This document shows, one piece after another, positions 25,335-34,709 of a stretch of 64,000 nucleotides of DNA (its first letter is position 1; each line of letters opens with the position of its first letter). The notes under the pieces are model-generated. The model searched no databases and was not told the DNA's origin. It worked only from the letters and a program-made list of their open reading frames with translations. Made by a program: the position numbers and the translations under genes. This DNA is from Paraburkholderia sp. FT54 (GTDB lineage Bacteria; Pseudomonadota; Gammaproteobacteria; Burkholderiales; Burkholderiaceae). The DNA is taken from contig NZ_CP134196.1 in the NCBI RefSeq assembly GCF_031585635.1, positions 2,604,001 through 2,668,000 of the forward strand, written 5' to 3'.

Positions 25335-27605
25335 TCACGCGAGCTTCAACGGCAGCGAGCGCAAACGCTGGCCGGTCAGCCTGAACACCGCATTGGCCAC
25401 CGCCGGCGCGACCGGCGGCACACCCGCCTCGCCCACGCCTTGCGGATGCATCTGGCTCGGCATGATGTCCGTATCGATCACCGGACAATCGTCGATCCGC
25501 ACCACCGGAAAATCCAGAAAGTTTTTCTGCTGCACCTGGCCGTCGATGAGCGTGATCTCGTCCTGCAACGCGGTGGAAAGACCGAAGACGACTGCGCTCT
25601 CCATCTGCTGACGGATCAGATTCGGATTCACCGGCACGCCGCAATCGATCACGCAGACCACCCTATGCACGCGAATCTTCTTACCAGGCCCGATCGACAC
25701 CTCCGCGACCTGCGCAACCACGCTGCCGAACGCCTCGTGCAGCGCGACGCCACGCGCGCGCGGCGCGCCGTCGGCGGCGTGCGTCAACGGATGCTCCCAG
25801 CCCGACAGAGCCGCGACGCGCTTTAACACCGCCAGATGCCGCGGATGCTGCGCGAGCAGCGCGGCGCGAAACGCAATCGGATCCTTGTTGGTCGCCACCG
25901 CGAGTTCGTCGGTAAAGCCCTCGGTGAAAAACGCCTGGTGCGAGTGGCCTACCGACCGCCAGAACCCGACCGGCACCGGCAATTCGACGATCTTGTGCGC
26001 GACGCGCGCGGCGGGCCATTCGTAGGGCTGATCGAACGCGCCTTCGCAAGTGGTCTTGTCGATGAGAAGGCGCGGCGCGCCGTAGTAGCGGGCGAGCGCT
26101 TCCGGCACGATCGCCTGACTCGCCGACGTGGCCTGCCACGCCACCAGCTTGCCGTCATTATCGAAACCGGCCTTCAGCCGCGACGTGCACGCCGGACGAT
26201 AGAAGTCATGCGTGAAATCCTGGGCCCGCGACCAGAGGGTTTGCACTGGACGACCGCCGCCCTCGCGCGCAATCGCCGCGGCCTGAGCGATGAAATCGAG
26301 TTCCAGACGCCGCCCGAACGCACCGCCGAGCAGGAGCGTTTGCACGTCGACCTTGTCGGCGTCGAGGTCCAGCACTTTCGCCACGTGATGCCGCGCGAGC
26401 GCGGGCATTTGCGTGGAGACCCAAACCGTGGCCGCGCCGTCCGCGACCTGCACAGTGCAGTTGAGCGGTTCGACCGCGCCATGCGCGAGATACGGCGCGC
26501 GATACTCCGCGCTGACGGTGCGCGCCGCGCGGCTCATGGCGGCATCGATGTCGCCCAGATGGTAGTACGCGTGGCCGTCGCTGTCGTCGAGTGCTTGCGC
26601 GAGGCGGCGGTCCACGTCCGCGTTCGAGAGCTTCGCCGCCGGGCCGTCATGCCAATCCACGTCGATAGCGGTGACCGCGTTCATCGCGCGAAACGGGTTG
26701 TCCGCGATCACCGCGACGCCGCCGGTTCCGCCGTTGTACGGCGCGACGGCGAACGCCTTGATGAAGCCCGGCATTTTGCTGGCGGCCGTTGCGTCGAACT
26801 TTGCCACCGAACCGCCCAGCGTCGGACACATCTCGACGCTCGCATAGAGCAGGCCGTCCGGCAGCGCGTCGATGCCGAAGCGCGCGGTGCCGTTGATCTT
26901 CGATGCCGCTTCGATACGGCGCAGCGGCTTGCCGATCAGCTTGAAGTCGGCGGGATCTTTCAGCGCCACCTTGCGCGGCAGCGCCTGCTGCGCGGCCATC
27001 GACGACAATTCGCCGAAGCTCGCCTTATGCCCCGAAGGATGCAGCACCTGACCGCCTTCAGCGCGGCATTCACCGGCCGGCACTTTCCATTGCGCCGCCG
27101 CTGCGCCGATCAGCATGGCGCGGGCCGAGGCGCCGGCTTCGCGCATCGGCGTCCACAGATCGTTGATGCTCGATGAGCCGCCCGTCATCATCGTGCCGGC
27201 CTCGCGCACCAGCTTGCGGGTCATCCAGACAGTGGCGCGCTTGATGGTGCTGTCGCTATCGGGGCGAAACGGCAAGTCGTCGATGATGTTCTGCACGCTG
27301 TTGTAGATCTTGTCGATGGGCGAGTCTTCGACCCGCACCCGCGACCAGTCGGCGTCCAGCTCTTCGGCGAGCAGCATCGCGAGGCCGGTGTGGATGCCCT
27401 GCCCCATTTCCGCCTTGCACATCACGATCGTCACGCTGTTGTCGGCGGCGATCTTGACCCAGCCGTTCAGCGCCACTTGCGAGCCTTGCGCCGGCAGCGG
27501 CATGGAGGTGGTCAAACGCTGCCCCGGCGGCAACACCGACCAGCCGACCAGCAACGCACCGACAGCGCCGGCGCCGCCGAGCAGAAAGGTTCTGCGTTTC
27601 AACAT
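25335..27605 (-). CDS. iorB: Molybdopterin-binding subunit of IorAB-type hydroxylase
   Basis: A protein of 756 residues from the xanthine oxidase superfamily, in the IorB branch where two molybdopterin-binding halves lie in one chain. The start MLKRRTFLLGGAGAVGALLVG is a Tat-like signal or anchor, so the enzyme probably works in the periplasm. Recognisable segments are VTIVMCKAEMGQGIHTGLAMLLAEELDADW, GGAFGRRLELDF and the catalytic Glu in GVGEAGVPP near the C-terminus. The true substrate is uncertain: relatives oxidise aldehydes as well as isoquinoline. It is the first gene of the pair with iorA. Confidence 0.92.
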   Translation of the reverse strand: MLKRRTFLLGGAGAVGALLVGWSVLPPGQRLTTSMPLPAQGSQVALNGWVKIAADNSVTIVMCKAEMGQGIHTGLAMLLAEELDADWSRVRVEDSPIDKIYNSVQNIIDDLPFRPDSDSTIKRATVWMTRKLVREAGTMMTGGSSSINDLWTPMREAGASARAMLIGAAAAQWKVPAGECRAEGGQVLHPSGHKASFGELSSMAAQQALPRKVALKDPADFKLIGKPLRRIEAASKINGTARFGIDALPDGLLYASVEMCPTLGGSVAKFDATAASKMPGFIKAFAVAPYNGGTGGVAVIADNPFRAMNAVTAIDVDWHDGPAAKLSNADVDRRLAQALDDSDGHAYYHLGDIDAAMSRAARTVSAEYRAPYLAHGAVEPLNCTVQVADGAATVWVSTQMPALARHHVAKVLDLDADKVDVQTLLLGGAFGRRLELDFIAQAAAIAREGGGRPVQTLWSRAQDFTHDFYRPACTSRLKAGFDNDGKLVAWQATSASQAIVPEALARYYGAPRLLIDKTTCEGAFDQPYEWPAARVAHKIVELPVPVGFWRSVGHSHQAFFTEGFTDELAVATNKDPIAFRAALLAQHPRHLAVLKRVAALSGWEHPLTHAADGAPRARGVALHEAFGSVVAQVAEVSIGPGKKIRVHRVVCVIDCGVPVNPNLIRQQMESAVVFGLSTALQDEITLIDGQVQQKNFLDFPVVRIDDCPVIDTDIMPSQMHPQGVGEAGVPPVAPAVANAVFRLTGQRLRSLPLKLA

Positions 27606-27735
27606 GGCATGGTTCGATCAGCTTGCACGATGGCTCAGAAGCTGTGAAAGCGCGGGTCGGCGCCTGGCGTTGTTCCTCGGAATAGTAATAAGACGGGGGA
27701 GTGGATGTGGGACTTAAATGTGGCTTTTTAAGGCC

Positions 27736-27779
27736 GGGGGGCTTGGGGCGGGGGGTGGGGCGGATGACGGGAATGGGGG
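27736..27779 (+). other. G-tract cluster with quadruplex-forming pattern
   Basis: Five runs of four to six G (27736-27741, 27745-27748, 27750-27755, 27757-27760 and 27775-27779) lie in the 255-base spacer between xylH and iorB. The first four are joined by loops of 1-3 bases, a textbook G-quadruplex pattern on the plus strand. Function unknown. Confidence 0.5.
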
Positions 27780-27860
27780 CAAGTCGTGGGGTGTTTCATT
27801 AAATGGAGTGGGCGATGAGATGCGCCGGCCTCGCGCCGCGGCACCTCCCCGCGTTTCACC

Positions 27861-29060
27861 TCACCGCCGGTTCGACCCCGACACCACATCGATCCACACG
27901 GCCAGCACGAGAATGCTGCCCTTCACGATCATCTGCCAATACGCGTCGACGTCGAGCATCGACATGCCGTTGTCGAGGCTGGCCATTACGAGTGCGCCAA
28001 TCAGCGCGCCGTACACCGTGCCGGAACCGCCGCGCATCGAGGTTCCACCGATAAAGCACGCGGCAATCGCATCGAGCTCGCCCATCGATCCCGCCGAAGG
28101 TGAACCCGCGGCCAGTCGCGCCGTATTGACGATTCCGCCGAATGCGCACATCAACCCCATCAGCGCGAAGATCGCCAGTTTCACGCGGTTGGTGTTGACG
28201 CCGGAAAGCCGGGTCGCTTCGAGGTTCGAACCGACCGCGTAGATACGTCGGCCGAACACGGTCTGCGTGGCGATCCACGTGAAGATACCCAACAGCGCGA
28301 GCAGTAACAGAACCGGCACCGGAATACCGCCGTATCGATCGAGCGTGGCGACGAAGCCCGCGAGAATGACACCCGCGCCGACCACCTTGACCACGTCCTG
28401 CCAGAACGGCACGACGCGCAATTGATAGCGCTCGCGGTTACGCCGCTGCCGTATCGTCAGAAACGCCAACAGCAGAAACAGCACCACCGCGAGCGTATCG
28501 CCCGCGAGCCGCGGCAAATAACCTTGGCCGACGAACACGAAACTGTCCGACACCGGCGCGATCGTCGAACCGCCTGTCACGCCGAGCAAAATGCCCCGAT
28601 ACGCGAGCATGCCGCCGAGTCCGACAATGAACGACGGCACGCGCCGGTAAGTCGACCACCATCCGTTGAACATGCCCACTAGCACGCCGAGCAGCATCAC
28701 CACGGGCAACGTGACGCCGATTGGCCAGTGACGGTTGACGTCGAGTATCGCCGCCACGCCGCCGAGCAAACCGAGCAACGATCCCACCGACAGGTCGATC
28801 TCGCCGGCGATGATCACAAACACCATGCCGCACGCCAGCATGCCGGTAATCGACATCTGCCGCAGCAGATTCGACAGATTGCGCGGCGTGACGAACGCGC
28901 CGTGCGTGAGCACCGAAAAGAAAATCCAGATCGCGGCCACGGCGATCAGCAACGCGAGAATCTTGTAGCGCGCGAACAGTTGCTGAATGCGCTGCGGACC
29001 GCCGAATGCGCCTCGCGGCGCGGCTTCGTCGGCGCGTTGGGAAGTAACGTCGGGCGTCAT
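27861..29060 (-). CDS. xylH: Xylose ABC transporter permease
   Basis: A protein of 399 residues with about ten to twelve membrane helices and the ribose/xylose-permease motif [20 protein letters not shown], then [26 protein letters not shown] and [35 protein letters not shown]. It is the membrane channel of the XylFGH importer; the length matches XylH and exceeds the shorter ribose permeases. Its start overlaps the xylG stop (ATGA), so they are coupled. It is the last gene of xylAFGH. No clear terminator was seen after it. Confidence 0.94.
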   Translation of the reverse strand: MTPDVTSQRADEAAPRGAFGGPQRIQQLFARYKILALLIAVAAIWIFFSVLTHGAFVTPRNLSNLLRQMSITGMLACGMVFVIIAGEIDLSVGSLLGLLGGVAAILDVNRHWPIGVTLPVVMLLGVLVGMFNGWWSTYRRVPSFIVGLGGMLAYRGILLGVTGGSTIAPVSDSFVFVGQGYLPRLAGDTLAVVLFLLLAFLTIRQRRNRERYQLRVVPFWQDVVKVVGAGVILAGFVATLDRYGGIPVPVLLLLALLGIFTWIATQTVFGRRIYAVGSNLEATRLSGVNTNRVKLAIFALMGLMCAFGGIVNTARLAAGSPSAGSMGELDAIAACFIGGTSMRGGSGTVYGALIGALVMASLDNGMSMLDVDAYWQMIVKGSILVLAVWIDVVSGSNRR

Positions 29061-30616
29061 GCGGCACTCGCTGCGGTTGGGTTCGGGGATCGCTGCACGG
29101 GACGGATCGCGGCGCTGAGAATGTCCTCCTGCGTGAGGCCGTCGTTGACGAAATCGCCTCGCAACTCGCCTTCACCGATCACCAGCACGCGATCGCTAAT
29201 GCCGAGCACTTCGGGCAATTCGGAGGACACCATCACGATCGACATGCCGCGCTGCGCCAGTTGAAAAATCAGCTTGTAGATTTCGAACTTCGCGCCGACG
29301 TCGACGCCGCGCGTGGGTTCGTCGAGAATCAGGACTTTCGGATCGGTCAGCAACATGCGCGTGAGCACGGCCTTTTGCTGATTGCCGCCCGACAGACTCG
29401 CAATCGACAACATGGGATGCGCGGCGCGCACCGAGAGCCGCTTCATCTCGGTGTGAATCGTATCGAGTTCCGCTGCGGAGTCGATCCGCCCACCCGAAGC
29501 AAAGCGCTGCAACACCGCCAGTGTGATGTTGTGGCCGACGCTCAGCCCCGGCACGATGCCGTGGCGTTTGCGATCTTCCGGCACCATGCCGATGCCCGCG
29601 CGAATCGCGTCAACGGGTGCGCGAATCTTGAGCGGCTTGCCGTCCATTACGACGGTCGCCTCGCTCGCGCCGGGATACGCGCCGAAGATCGCCTGCATCA
29701 ATTCCGTACGCCCCGCGCCGACGAGTCCGGCCACACCGAGAATCTCTCCATGCCGCAGTGAGAACGACACATCGTTCACCCGCTTGCGACGCGGATTGGT
29801 CACGTCGAAACAGGTGACGTGGCGCGCTTCGAAGATCACGTCGCCAATCGGATGCGGCTCGCGCGGAAACAGGTTCTTGATTTCGCGGCCCACCATCAAT
29901 GAAATAATGCGGTCGGTGGTGAGCGCGTGCATCGGCTCGGTCGCGACATGACGGCCGTCGCGAATCACGCTGATCGTGTCGCACACGGCCGCCACTTCAT
30001 CGAGCTTGTGAGAGATGTATACGCAAGCCACGCCGCGCCGCTTCAGATCGCGCACGATGTCGAGCAGAATGCGGATCTCCGAAGAGGTCAATGAAGAAGA
30101 GGGTTCGTCGAGAATCAGCAGCTTGGCGCGCTTGTTCAGCGCCTTCGCGATCTCGATCAACTGCTGATGGCCGCCGCCATAGTTCATCACTGGCTGCGCG
30201 GCATTGATTCCGCTGATGCCGAGCTCGCGCAGCAATTCGTCGGCGCGCTGATACATTGCGGCGTAATTCATGCGGCCGCCGGGCAGCGTGATTTCATTGC
30301 CGAGAAAGATGTTCTCCGCCACCGACAACTCCGGCACCAGCATCAACTCCTGGTGAATGATGATGATGCCGGCGCGTTCGGTGTCGCGCACGCTGGCGGC
30401 TTTCAGCGGCTCGCCTTCCCAGGTGATTTCGCCGTCCCATGTGCCCCACGGATATACGCCGGACAGCACTTTCATCAGCGTCGATTTGCCCGCGCCGTTC
30501 TCGCCGCACAGGCCCACGCACTCGCCCGGCGCGACCGTGAGGTCGATGCTGTCGAGCGCCTTCACGCCGGAAAACGCCTTGACGATGCCACGCATCGTCA
30601 TGAGAGCTTGCGTCAT
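29057..30616 (-). CDS. xylG: Xylose ABC transporter ATP-binding protein
   Basis: A protein of 519 residues with two fused ATPase domains, as in all sugar importers of the CUT2 class. The first has Walker [10 protein letters not shown] near residue 40, [14 protein letters not shown] in the signature position and [10 protein letters not shown]. The second has the degenerate Walker [11 protein letters not shown], signature [15 protein letters not shown] and [18 protein letters not shown]. The asymmetry is normal for CUT2 proteins. It energises xylose uptake with XylF and XylH. It lies 79 bp after xylF and overlaps xylH by 4 bp. Confidence 0.95.
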   Translation of the reverse strand: MTQALMTMRGIVKAFSGVKALDSIDLTVAPGECVGLCGENGAGKSTLMKVLSGVYPWGTWDGEITWEGEPLKAASVRDTERAGIIIIHQELMLVPELSVAENIFLGNEITLPGGRMNYAAMYQRADELLRELGISGINAAQPVMNYGGGHQQLIEIAKALNKRAKLLILDEPSSSLTSSEIRILLDIVRDLKRRGVACVYISHKLDEVAAVCDTISVIRDGRHVATEPMHALTTDRIISLMVGREIKNLFPREPHPIGDVIFEARHVTCFDVTNPRRKRVNDVSFSLRHGEILGVAGLVGAGRTELMQAIFGAYPGASEATVVMDGKPLKIRAPVDAIRAGIGMVPEDRKRHGIVPGLSVGHNITLAVLQRFASGGRIDSAAELDTIHTEMKRLSVRAAHPMLSIASLSGGNQQKAVLTRMLLTDPKVLILDEPTRGVDVGAKFEIYKLIFQLAQRGMSIVMVSSELPEVLGISDRVLVIGEGELRGDFVNDGLTQEDILSAAIRPVQRSPNPTAASAA

Positions 30617-30695
30617 TCGCTATGCCTCGCTGCAAGGCGCGCAGCGGCGCCGATACGCATGACACGCATCGAGGTCCGCCGCGCACACGTTACGC

Positions 30696-31724
30696 TCATT
30701 GGCTCGCGAGCTGGGCCTGGGTATAGAAGCCGTCCTTGACGACTACATCGACATTGCTCTTGGTGAGCAACGTGGGTTGCAGGAGCACCGTGTCGACCTT
30801 CTTCTTGCCGTTGTCGTATTGCGCGTTATAGGCGGGCTTGTCACCCTTCGCCAACGCCACGGAGAGCTTGGCGGCTTCGCCGGCAATCAGTTTCAGCGGT
30901 TTGTAGACGGTCATGGTCTGCGTGCCGGCAATCACGCGCTTCACGGCCGCGAGGTCCGCGTCCTGGCCCGACACCGGCACCTTGCCCGCCATGTGTTGCG
31001 CGGCGAGCGCCTGGATCGCGCCACCCGCGGTGCCGTCATTCGACGCGACGATCGCGTCGATCTTGTTGTTATTCGCCGTCAGCGCATCTTCAACAATGCG
31101 CAGCGCCGTGGAAGCGCTCCATTCCGGCACCCACTGCTGACCGACCACTTTGATGTCGCCCTTGTCCATGGCGGGCTTCAGTACCTTGAGCTGGCCTTCG
31201 CGCAGCATCTTGGCGTTGTTGTCGGTCGGCGCGCCGCCTAGCAGGAAGTAGTTGCCCTTCGGCTGCGCGTTGTAGACGCCTTGCGCCTGCAATTCGCCGA
31301 CCTTTTCGTTGTCGAACGAGATATAGGCGTCCACGTCCGCATCGAGGATCAGGCGGTCATACGAGACGACCTTGATGCCCGCTTTCTTCGCTTCGGCGAC
31401 TACATTGCCGAGCGTCTTCGAATTGAACGGCACGATCACGATGACATCGACTCCTCGCGAGATCAGATTTTCGATCTGGGAGATCTGCCGCTCTTCGCTC
31501 GCATCGGCCGATTGCACCGACACCTTCGCGCCGAGTTTTTCTGCTGCGGCGACGAAATAGTCACGATCGCGCGACCAGCGCTCGACGCGCAGGTCGTCGA
31601 TACAGAAGCCAATTTCCGGATGATCCTTGCTTGCATGCGCGAGCGGCGCGGCAAGCGACAGGCTGGCGAGCACCGCTCCACATACGAGCGAACTCAATAC
31701 GGTACGACGCGTTGCGAATTTCAT
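30696..31724 (-). CDS. xylF: D-xylose-binding periplasmic protein
   Basis: A protein of 342 residues from ATG 31724 with GAAGGAGA upstream; a frame to 31808 is longer but lacks support. A signal peptide (MKFATRRTVLSSLVCGAVL..., cleaved near AHASKD) is followed by a periplasmic sugar-binding fold: IGFCIDDLRVERWSRDRDYFVAAAEKLGA, VIVIVPFNSKTLGNVV and VVSYDRLILDADVDAYISFDNEKVGELQ, all typical of XylF. It delivers xylose to XylGH. It lies 171 bp after xylA, a gap that contains a strong hairpin. Confidence 0.95.
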   Translation of the reverse strand: MKFATRRTVLSSLVCGAVLASLSLAAPLAHASKDHPEIGFCIDDLRVERWSRDRDYFVAAAEKLGAKVSVQSADASEERQISQIENLISRGVDVIVIVPFNSKTLGNVVAEAKKAGIKVVSYDRLILDADVDAYISFDNEKVGELQAQGVYNAQPKGNYFLLGGAPTDNNAKMLREGQLKVLKPAMDKGDIKVVGQQWVPEWSASTALRIVEDALTANNNKIDAIVASNDGTAGGAIQALAAQHMAGKVPVSGQDADLAAVKRVIAGTQTMTVYKPLKLIAGEAAKLSVALAKGDKPAYNAQYDNGKKKVDTVLLQPTLLTKSNVDVVVKDGFYTQAQLASQ

Positions 31725-31819
31725 CTCTGTCTCCTTCTTCTGATAGCCGGAATACCGGATTGGACGGTCTGCGCTGCGAGCCGCGAGACCGGACAAGCGA
31801 CAACCCAAAGCTTCCTGTT

Positions 31820-31850
31820 TCGCGCGGTCGACGTGGCCGCGCGATTTTTT
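31820..31850 (+). terminator. Hairpin plus T-run in xylA-xylF spacer, pointing antisense
   Basis: A perfect 8-bp stem (TCGCGCGG with CCGCGCGA, 9-base loop) is followed on the plus strand by T6 at 31845-31850, the form of a Rho-independent terminator directed opposite to the xyl genes. On the minus-strand mRNA it would be a stable stem between xylA and xylF. Confidence 0.6.
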
Positions 31851-31895
31851 GTGTGATGTGGCTACTTTCTGATGCGTTGCTTCCTGGGACGTTGA

Positions 31896-33218
31896 TCAGC
31901 GTCCGCTGTAAATTGCCTGGTTCACGATGTTTTCCATCAGCTCCTGATGGCCGCTGGCGTGCTGCGGATTCAGACCGCGCGCCAGCGCATCCGCCGCCAG
32001 CGTGGAGAGCGAATAGTCACCGGAAAGAATCTTGCGGCCGAACTCCGCATCCCAGCCCGCGTAGCGTTGACGTTTGAACTGATCGAGACGGTCGTTTTCG
32101 ATCAGCACTGCCGCGCGCTCGACAGCGACCGCGAGGTTATCGATCGCGCCGATGTGGCCGTAGAACAGGTCTTCCGGATCGACACTTTGGCGCCGCACTT
32201 TCGAATCGAAGTTCATGCCACCGGTCGTGAAGCCGCCGTGTTTGAGAATTTCGTAGAAGGCGAGCGTCAGTTCTTCCACACTATTTGGGAACTGGTCCGT
32301 ATCCCAGCCGTTTTGCGGATCGCCGCGATTCGCGTCGACGCTGCCGAAAATACCCAGCGCGTAAGCCGTGGCGATCTCGTGATGAAACGAATGCCCCGCG
32401 AGCGTCGCATGATTGGCCTCGATGTTGACCCGAATCTCTTTCTCTAGTCCGTGTTGCAACAGGAAGCCGTGGACGGTCGCAACGTCGTAATCGTATTGAT
32501 GCTTGGTTGGTTCCTGCGGTTTAGGTTCGATCAGCAGCGCGCCTTTGAATCCAATCTTGTGCGCGTGGTCGACGACCAGATGCAGAAAGCGGGCGAGTTG
32601 ATCGCGTTCACGCACGAGATCCGTATTGAGCAGCGTGTCGTAACCTTCGCGTCCGCCCCACAATACATAGTTATCGCCGCCAAGGCGCTGCGTCGCGTCG
32701 AGCGCGTGGCGCACCTGCGTTGCCGCAAACGCGAACACCTCCGGATCGGGGCTGGTCGCCGCACCGGCCGCGTAACGTGGATGCGAGAACAGGTTGGCCG
32801 TGCCCCACAACAGCTTGACGCCGGTGCTCTCCTGCTTGTGCGCCAGATAGTCGGAGATGCGCAGGAAGTTTTCGCTGTATTCCTTCAAGCTCGCGCCTTC
32901 TGGCGAGACGTCGGTATCGTGGAACGTGTAGTACGGCGTGCCAAGCTTCGAGAAGAACTCGAACGCAGAATCCGCCTTTTGTTGCGCCCGCTCCATCGCG
33001 TCGCCGGCTTGCTGCCAGGGACGCCGAAACGTTCCCTGCCCGAAAATATCCACGCCCGGCCAGACGAACGTATGCCAGTAGCACACGGCAACGCGCAGAT
33101 GTTCTTCGAGAGTCTTGCCGAGCACCTTTTTGCTTTTATCGTAGTGGCGGTACGCAAGCGGGTTATCCGACTGAGGGCCTTCGTAGCGGATCTCGGGAAT
33201 GTGTTCGAAGTAAGACAT
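31896..33218 (-). CDS. xylA: Xylose isomerase
   Basis: A protein of 440 residues from ATG 33218 ([14 protein letters not shown]), the expected length of the class II enzyme. Family hallmarks are [18 protein letters not shown] (catalytic His-Asp pair), [38 protein letters not shown] (metal-binding Glu/Lys segment), [17 protein letters not shown] and [20 protein letters not shown]. It converts D-xylose to D-xylulose in the cytoplasm. It is the first gene of xylAFGH. No xylulokinase (xylB) is seen in the window, so that step must be encoded elsewhere. Confidence 0.97.
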   Translation of the reverse strand: MSYFEHIPEIRYEGPQSDNPLAYRHYDKSKKVLGKTLEEHLRVAVCYWHTFVWPGVDIFGQGTFRRPWQQAGDAMERAQQKADSAFEFFSKLGTPYYTFHDTDVSPEGASLKEYSENFLRISDYLAHKQESTGVKLLWGTANLFSHPRYAAGAATSPDPEVFAFAATQVRHALDATQRLGGDNYVLWGGREGYDTLLNTDLVRERDQLARFLHLVVDHAHKIGFKGALLIEPKPQEPTKHQYDYDVATVHGFLLQHGLEKEIRVNIEANHATLAGHSFHHEIATAYALGIFGSVDANRGDPQNGWDTDQFPNSVEELTLAFYEILKHGGFTTGGMNFDSKVRRQSVDPEDLFYGHIGAIDNLAVAVERAAVLIENDRLDQFKRQRYAGWDAEFGRKILSGDYSLSTLAADALARGLNPQHASGHQELMENIVNQAIYSGR

Positions 33219-33340
33219 CAGCGTCTCCAGTTTATGGTGCACCGCAACTCGTGCGACGTCGCCGCGCCGAGTGACAAGGTGACGCCATGCTGCCGCTTGC
33301 CAGTTGCATCGGCAATTGCGAAATTGCGCAGCGTGCTTGA

Positions 33341-33374
33341 TGTTTCTTACCGCCCGCGATTTTGTTTCGCACCG
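33341..33374. promoter_or_regulatory. Candidate XylR operator: direct repeat 22 bp apart
   Basis: TGTTTCTTACCG (33341-33352) and TGTTTCGCACCG (33363-33374) share 10 of 12 bases and start 22 bp apart, about two helical turns, the arrangement used by AraC-type dimers. They lie between divergent xylA and xylR. Confidence 0.55.
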
Positions 33375-33489
33375 GCGCGCGATTCGGAGCCTAGAATAAC
33401 CAGACGCTTAAAACCGGTGCCGTTCAAATTAAGCATCCACCAGGAGACGAAGGCGTGACGGGTCATTGGCCCGCGCGCCGCTCACCGCC

Positions 33490-34707
33490 ATGACCCGTCC
33501 GCAAACACCACAGACGACCCATCGGATCGCGCTGCTGTTCAACGCGAACAAGGTCTATGACCGCGAGATCATCACCGGCATCGGCAACTACCTGCTGTCC
33601 ACGCGCGTGGCGTGGGACCTGTTCCTCGAAGAAGATTTTCGCTGCCGGCTGACGGGCATCGAACGCTTCGACGGCGACGGCATCATCGCGGATTTCGACG
33701 ATCCTGCCGTGGGCGAAGCGCTGCGCGATTGTCCGTTGCCGGTGGTCGCCGTGGGTTCGTCGTTCGAAGATCCGGCGCACTATCCTCCGGATTTACCCTA
33801 TATCGCCACCGACAACAGCAAGCTCGTCTCGCTCGCCTATACGCATCTGATCGGCGCGGGTCTCGAGCACTTCGCGTTGTACAGCCTGCCGCAAGCGCAG
33901 GAGAACCGCTGGGCGCAACAGCGCGAACTTGCGTTCGCGCATTTGCGCAGCGCGGACGGACATAGCGACGCGCAGATCGACAGCGAGATGTATCGCGGCC
34001 TTTCGACCAGCGCGCCCTCATGGAACCAGGCGATCGAACAGCTCACTGCGTGGCTGCGGGATTTGCCGAAGCCGGTCGGCGTCATCGCCGTGACCGATGC
34101 GCGTGCGCGGCATCTGCTCCAGGCATGTTTGATCGCCGGCATTCCCGTTCCTGAAGAAGTCGCGATCATCGGCATCGACAACGATCCGCTGACGCGCACG
34201 TTGACGCGTATTCCGCTCTCTTCAGTGATTCAGGGTACTGAGGAAATGGGCCGCACCGCCGCTCACCTTTTGCATCAGATGCTACATGGTGCGCGTTTTC
34301 CGGGGCGGCGCATTCTGGTGCCGCCGGTCGGCATCAACGTGCTCGAATCGACAAAGCATCAACCGCTTGCGAGTCCGTATGTGATGCGGGCGCGGCACTT
34401 CATCCGTCAGTACGCGTGCCAAGGCATTCGCACGGAACAGGTTGCCGACTATGTGGGCGTGTCGCGCTCGTCGCTCGAAGAGTACTTTCGGCGCGAACGG
34501 CAGTGCACGGTGCATCAGGAAATCCTGCGCCATAAACTCGATGTCGCGAAAGCACTGCTGGCCAAACGCGATGCGTCGAGCGCGGAAGTGGCTATCCGTT
34601 GCGGCTTTACGTCGCTGCAATACATGTACGCGGTGTTTCGCCGGGAACTCGGCTGTACGCCGCGCGAATACCAGGAGCGGGTGAATTCGACGCCGGCGCC
34701 AGGCTGA
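33490..34707 (+). CDS. xylR: XylR xylose-responsive AraC-type activator
   Basis: A protein of 405 residues from ATG 33490; an in-frame TTG at 33466 is less likely and no strong ribosome binding site is visible for either. The first 290 residues form a LacI/periplasmic-binding-like sugar-sensing domain (IALLFNANKVYDREIITGIGNYL at the start, then VAIIGIDNDPLTRTLTRIPLSSV). The last 100 are an AraC-type double helix-turn-helix (GIRTEQVADYVGVSRSSLEEYFRRE, then VAIRCGFTSLQYMYAVFRRELGCTPREY). This fusion is specific to XylR. It is divergent from xylAFGH, its expected target, and followed 3 bp on by aldose 1-epimerase. Confidence 0.95.
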   Translation: MTRPQTPQTTHRIALLFNANKVYDREIITGIGNYLLSTRVAWDLFLEEDFRCRLTGIERFDGDGIIADFDDPAVGEALRDCPLPVVAVGSSFEDPAHYPPDLPYIATDNSKLVSLAYTHLIGAGLEHFALYSLPQAQENRWAQQRELAFAHLRSADGHSDAQIDSEMYRGLSTSAPSWNQAIEQLTAWLRDLPKPVGVIAVTDARARHLLQACLIAGIPVPEEVAIIGIDNDPLTRTLTRIPLSSVIQGTEEMGRTAAHLLHQMLHGARFPGRRILVPPVGINVLESTKHQPLASPYVMRARHFIRQYACQGIRTEQVADYVGVSRSSLEEYFRRERQCTVHQEILRHKLDVAKALLAKRDASSAEVAIRCGFTSLQYMYAVFRRELGCTPREYQERVNSTPAPG

Positions 34708-34709
34708 GC

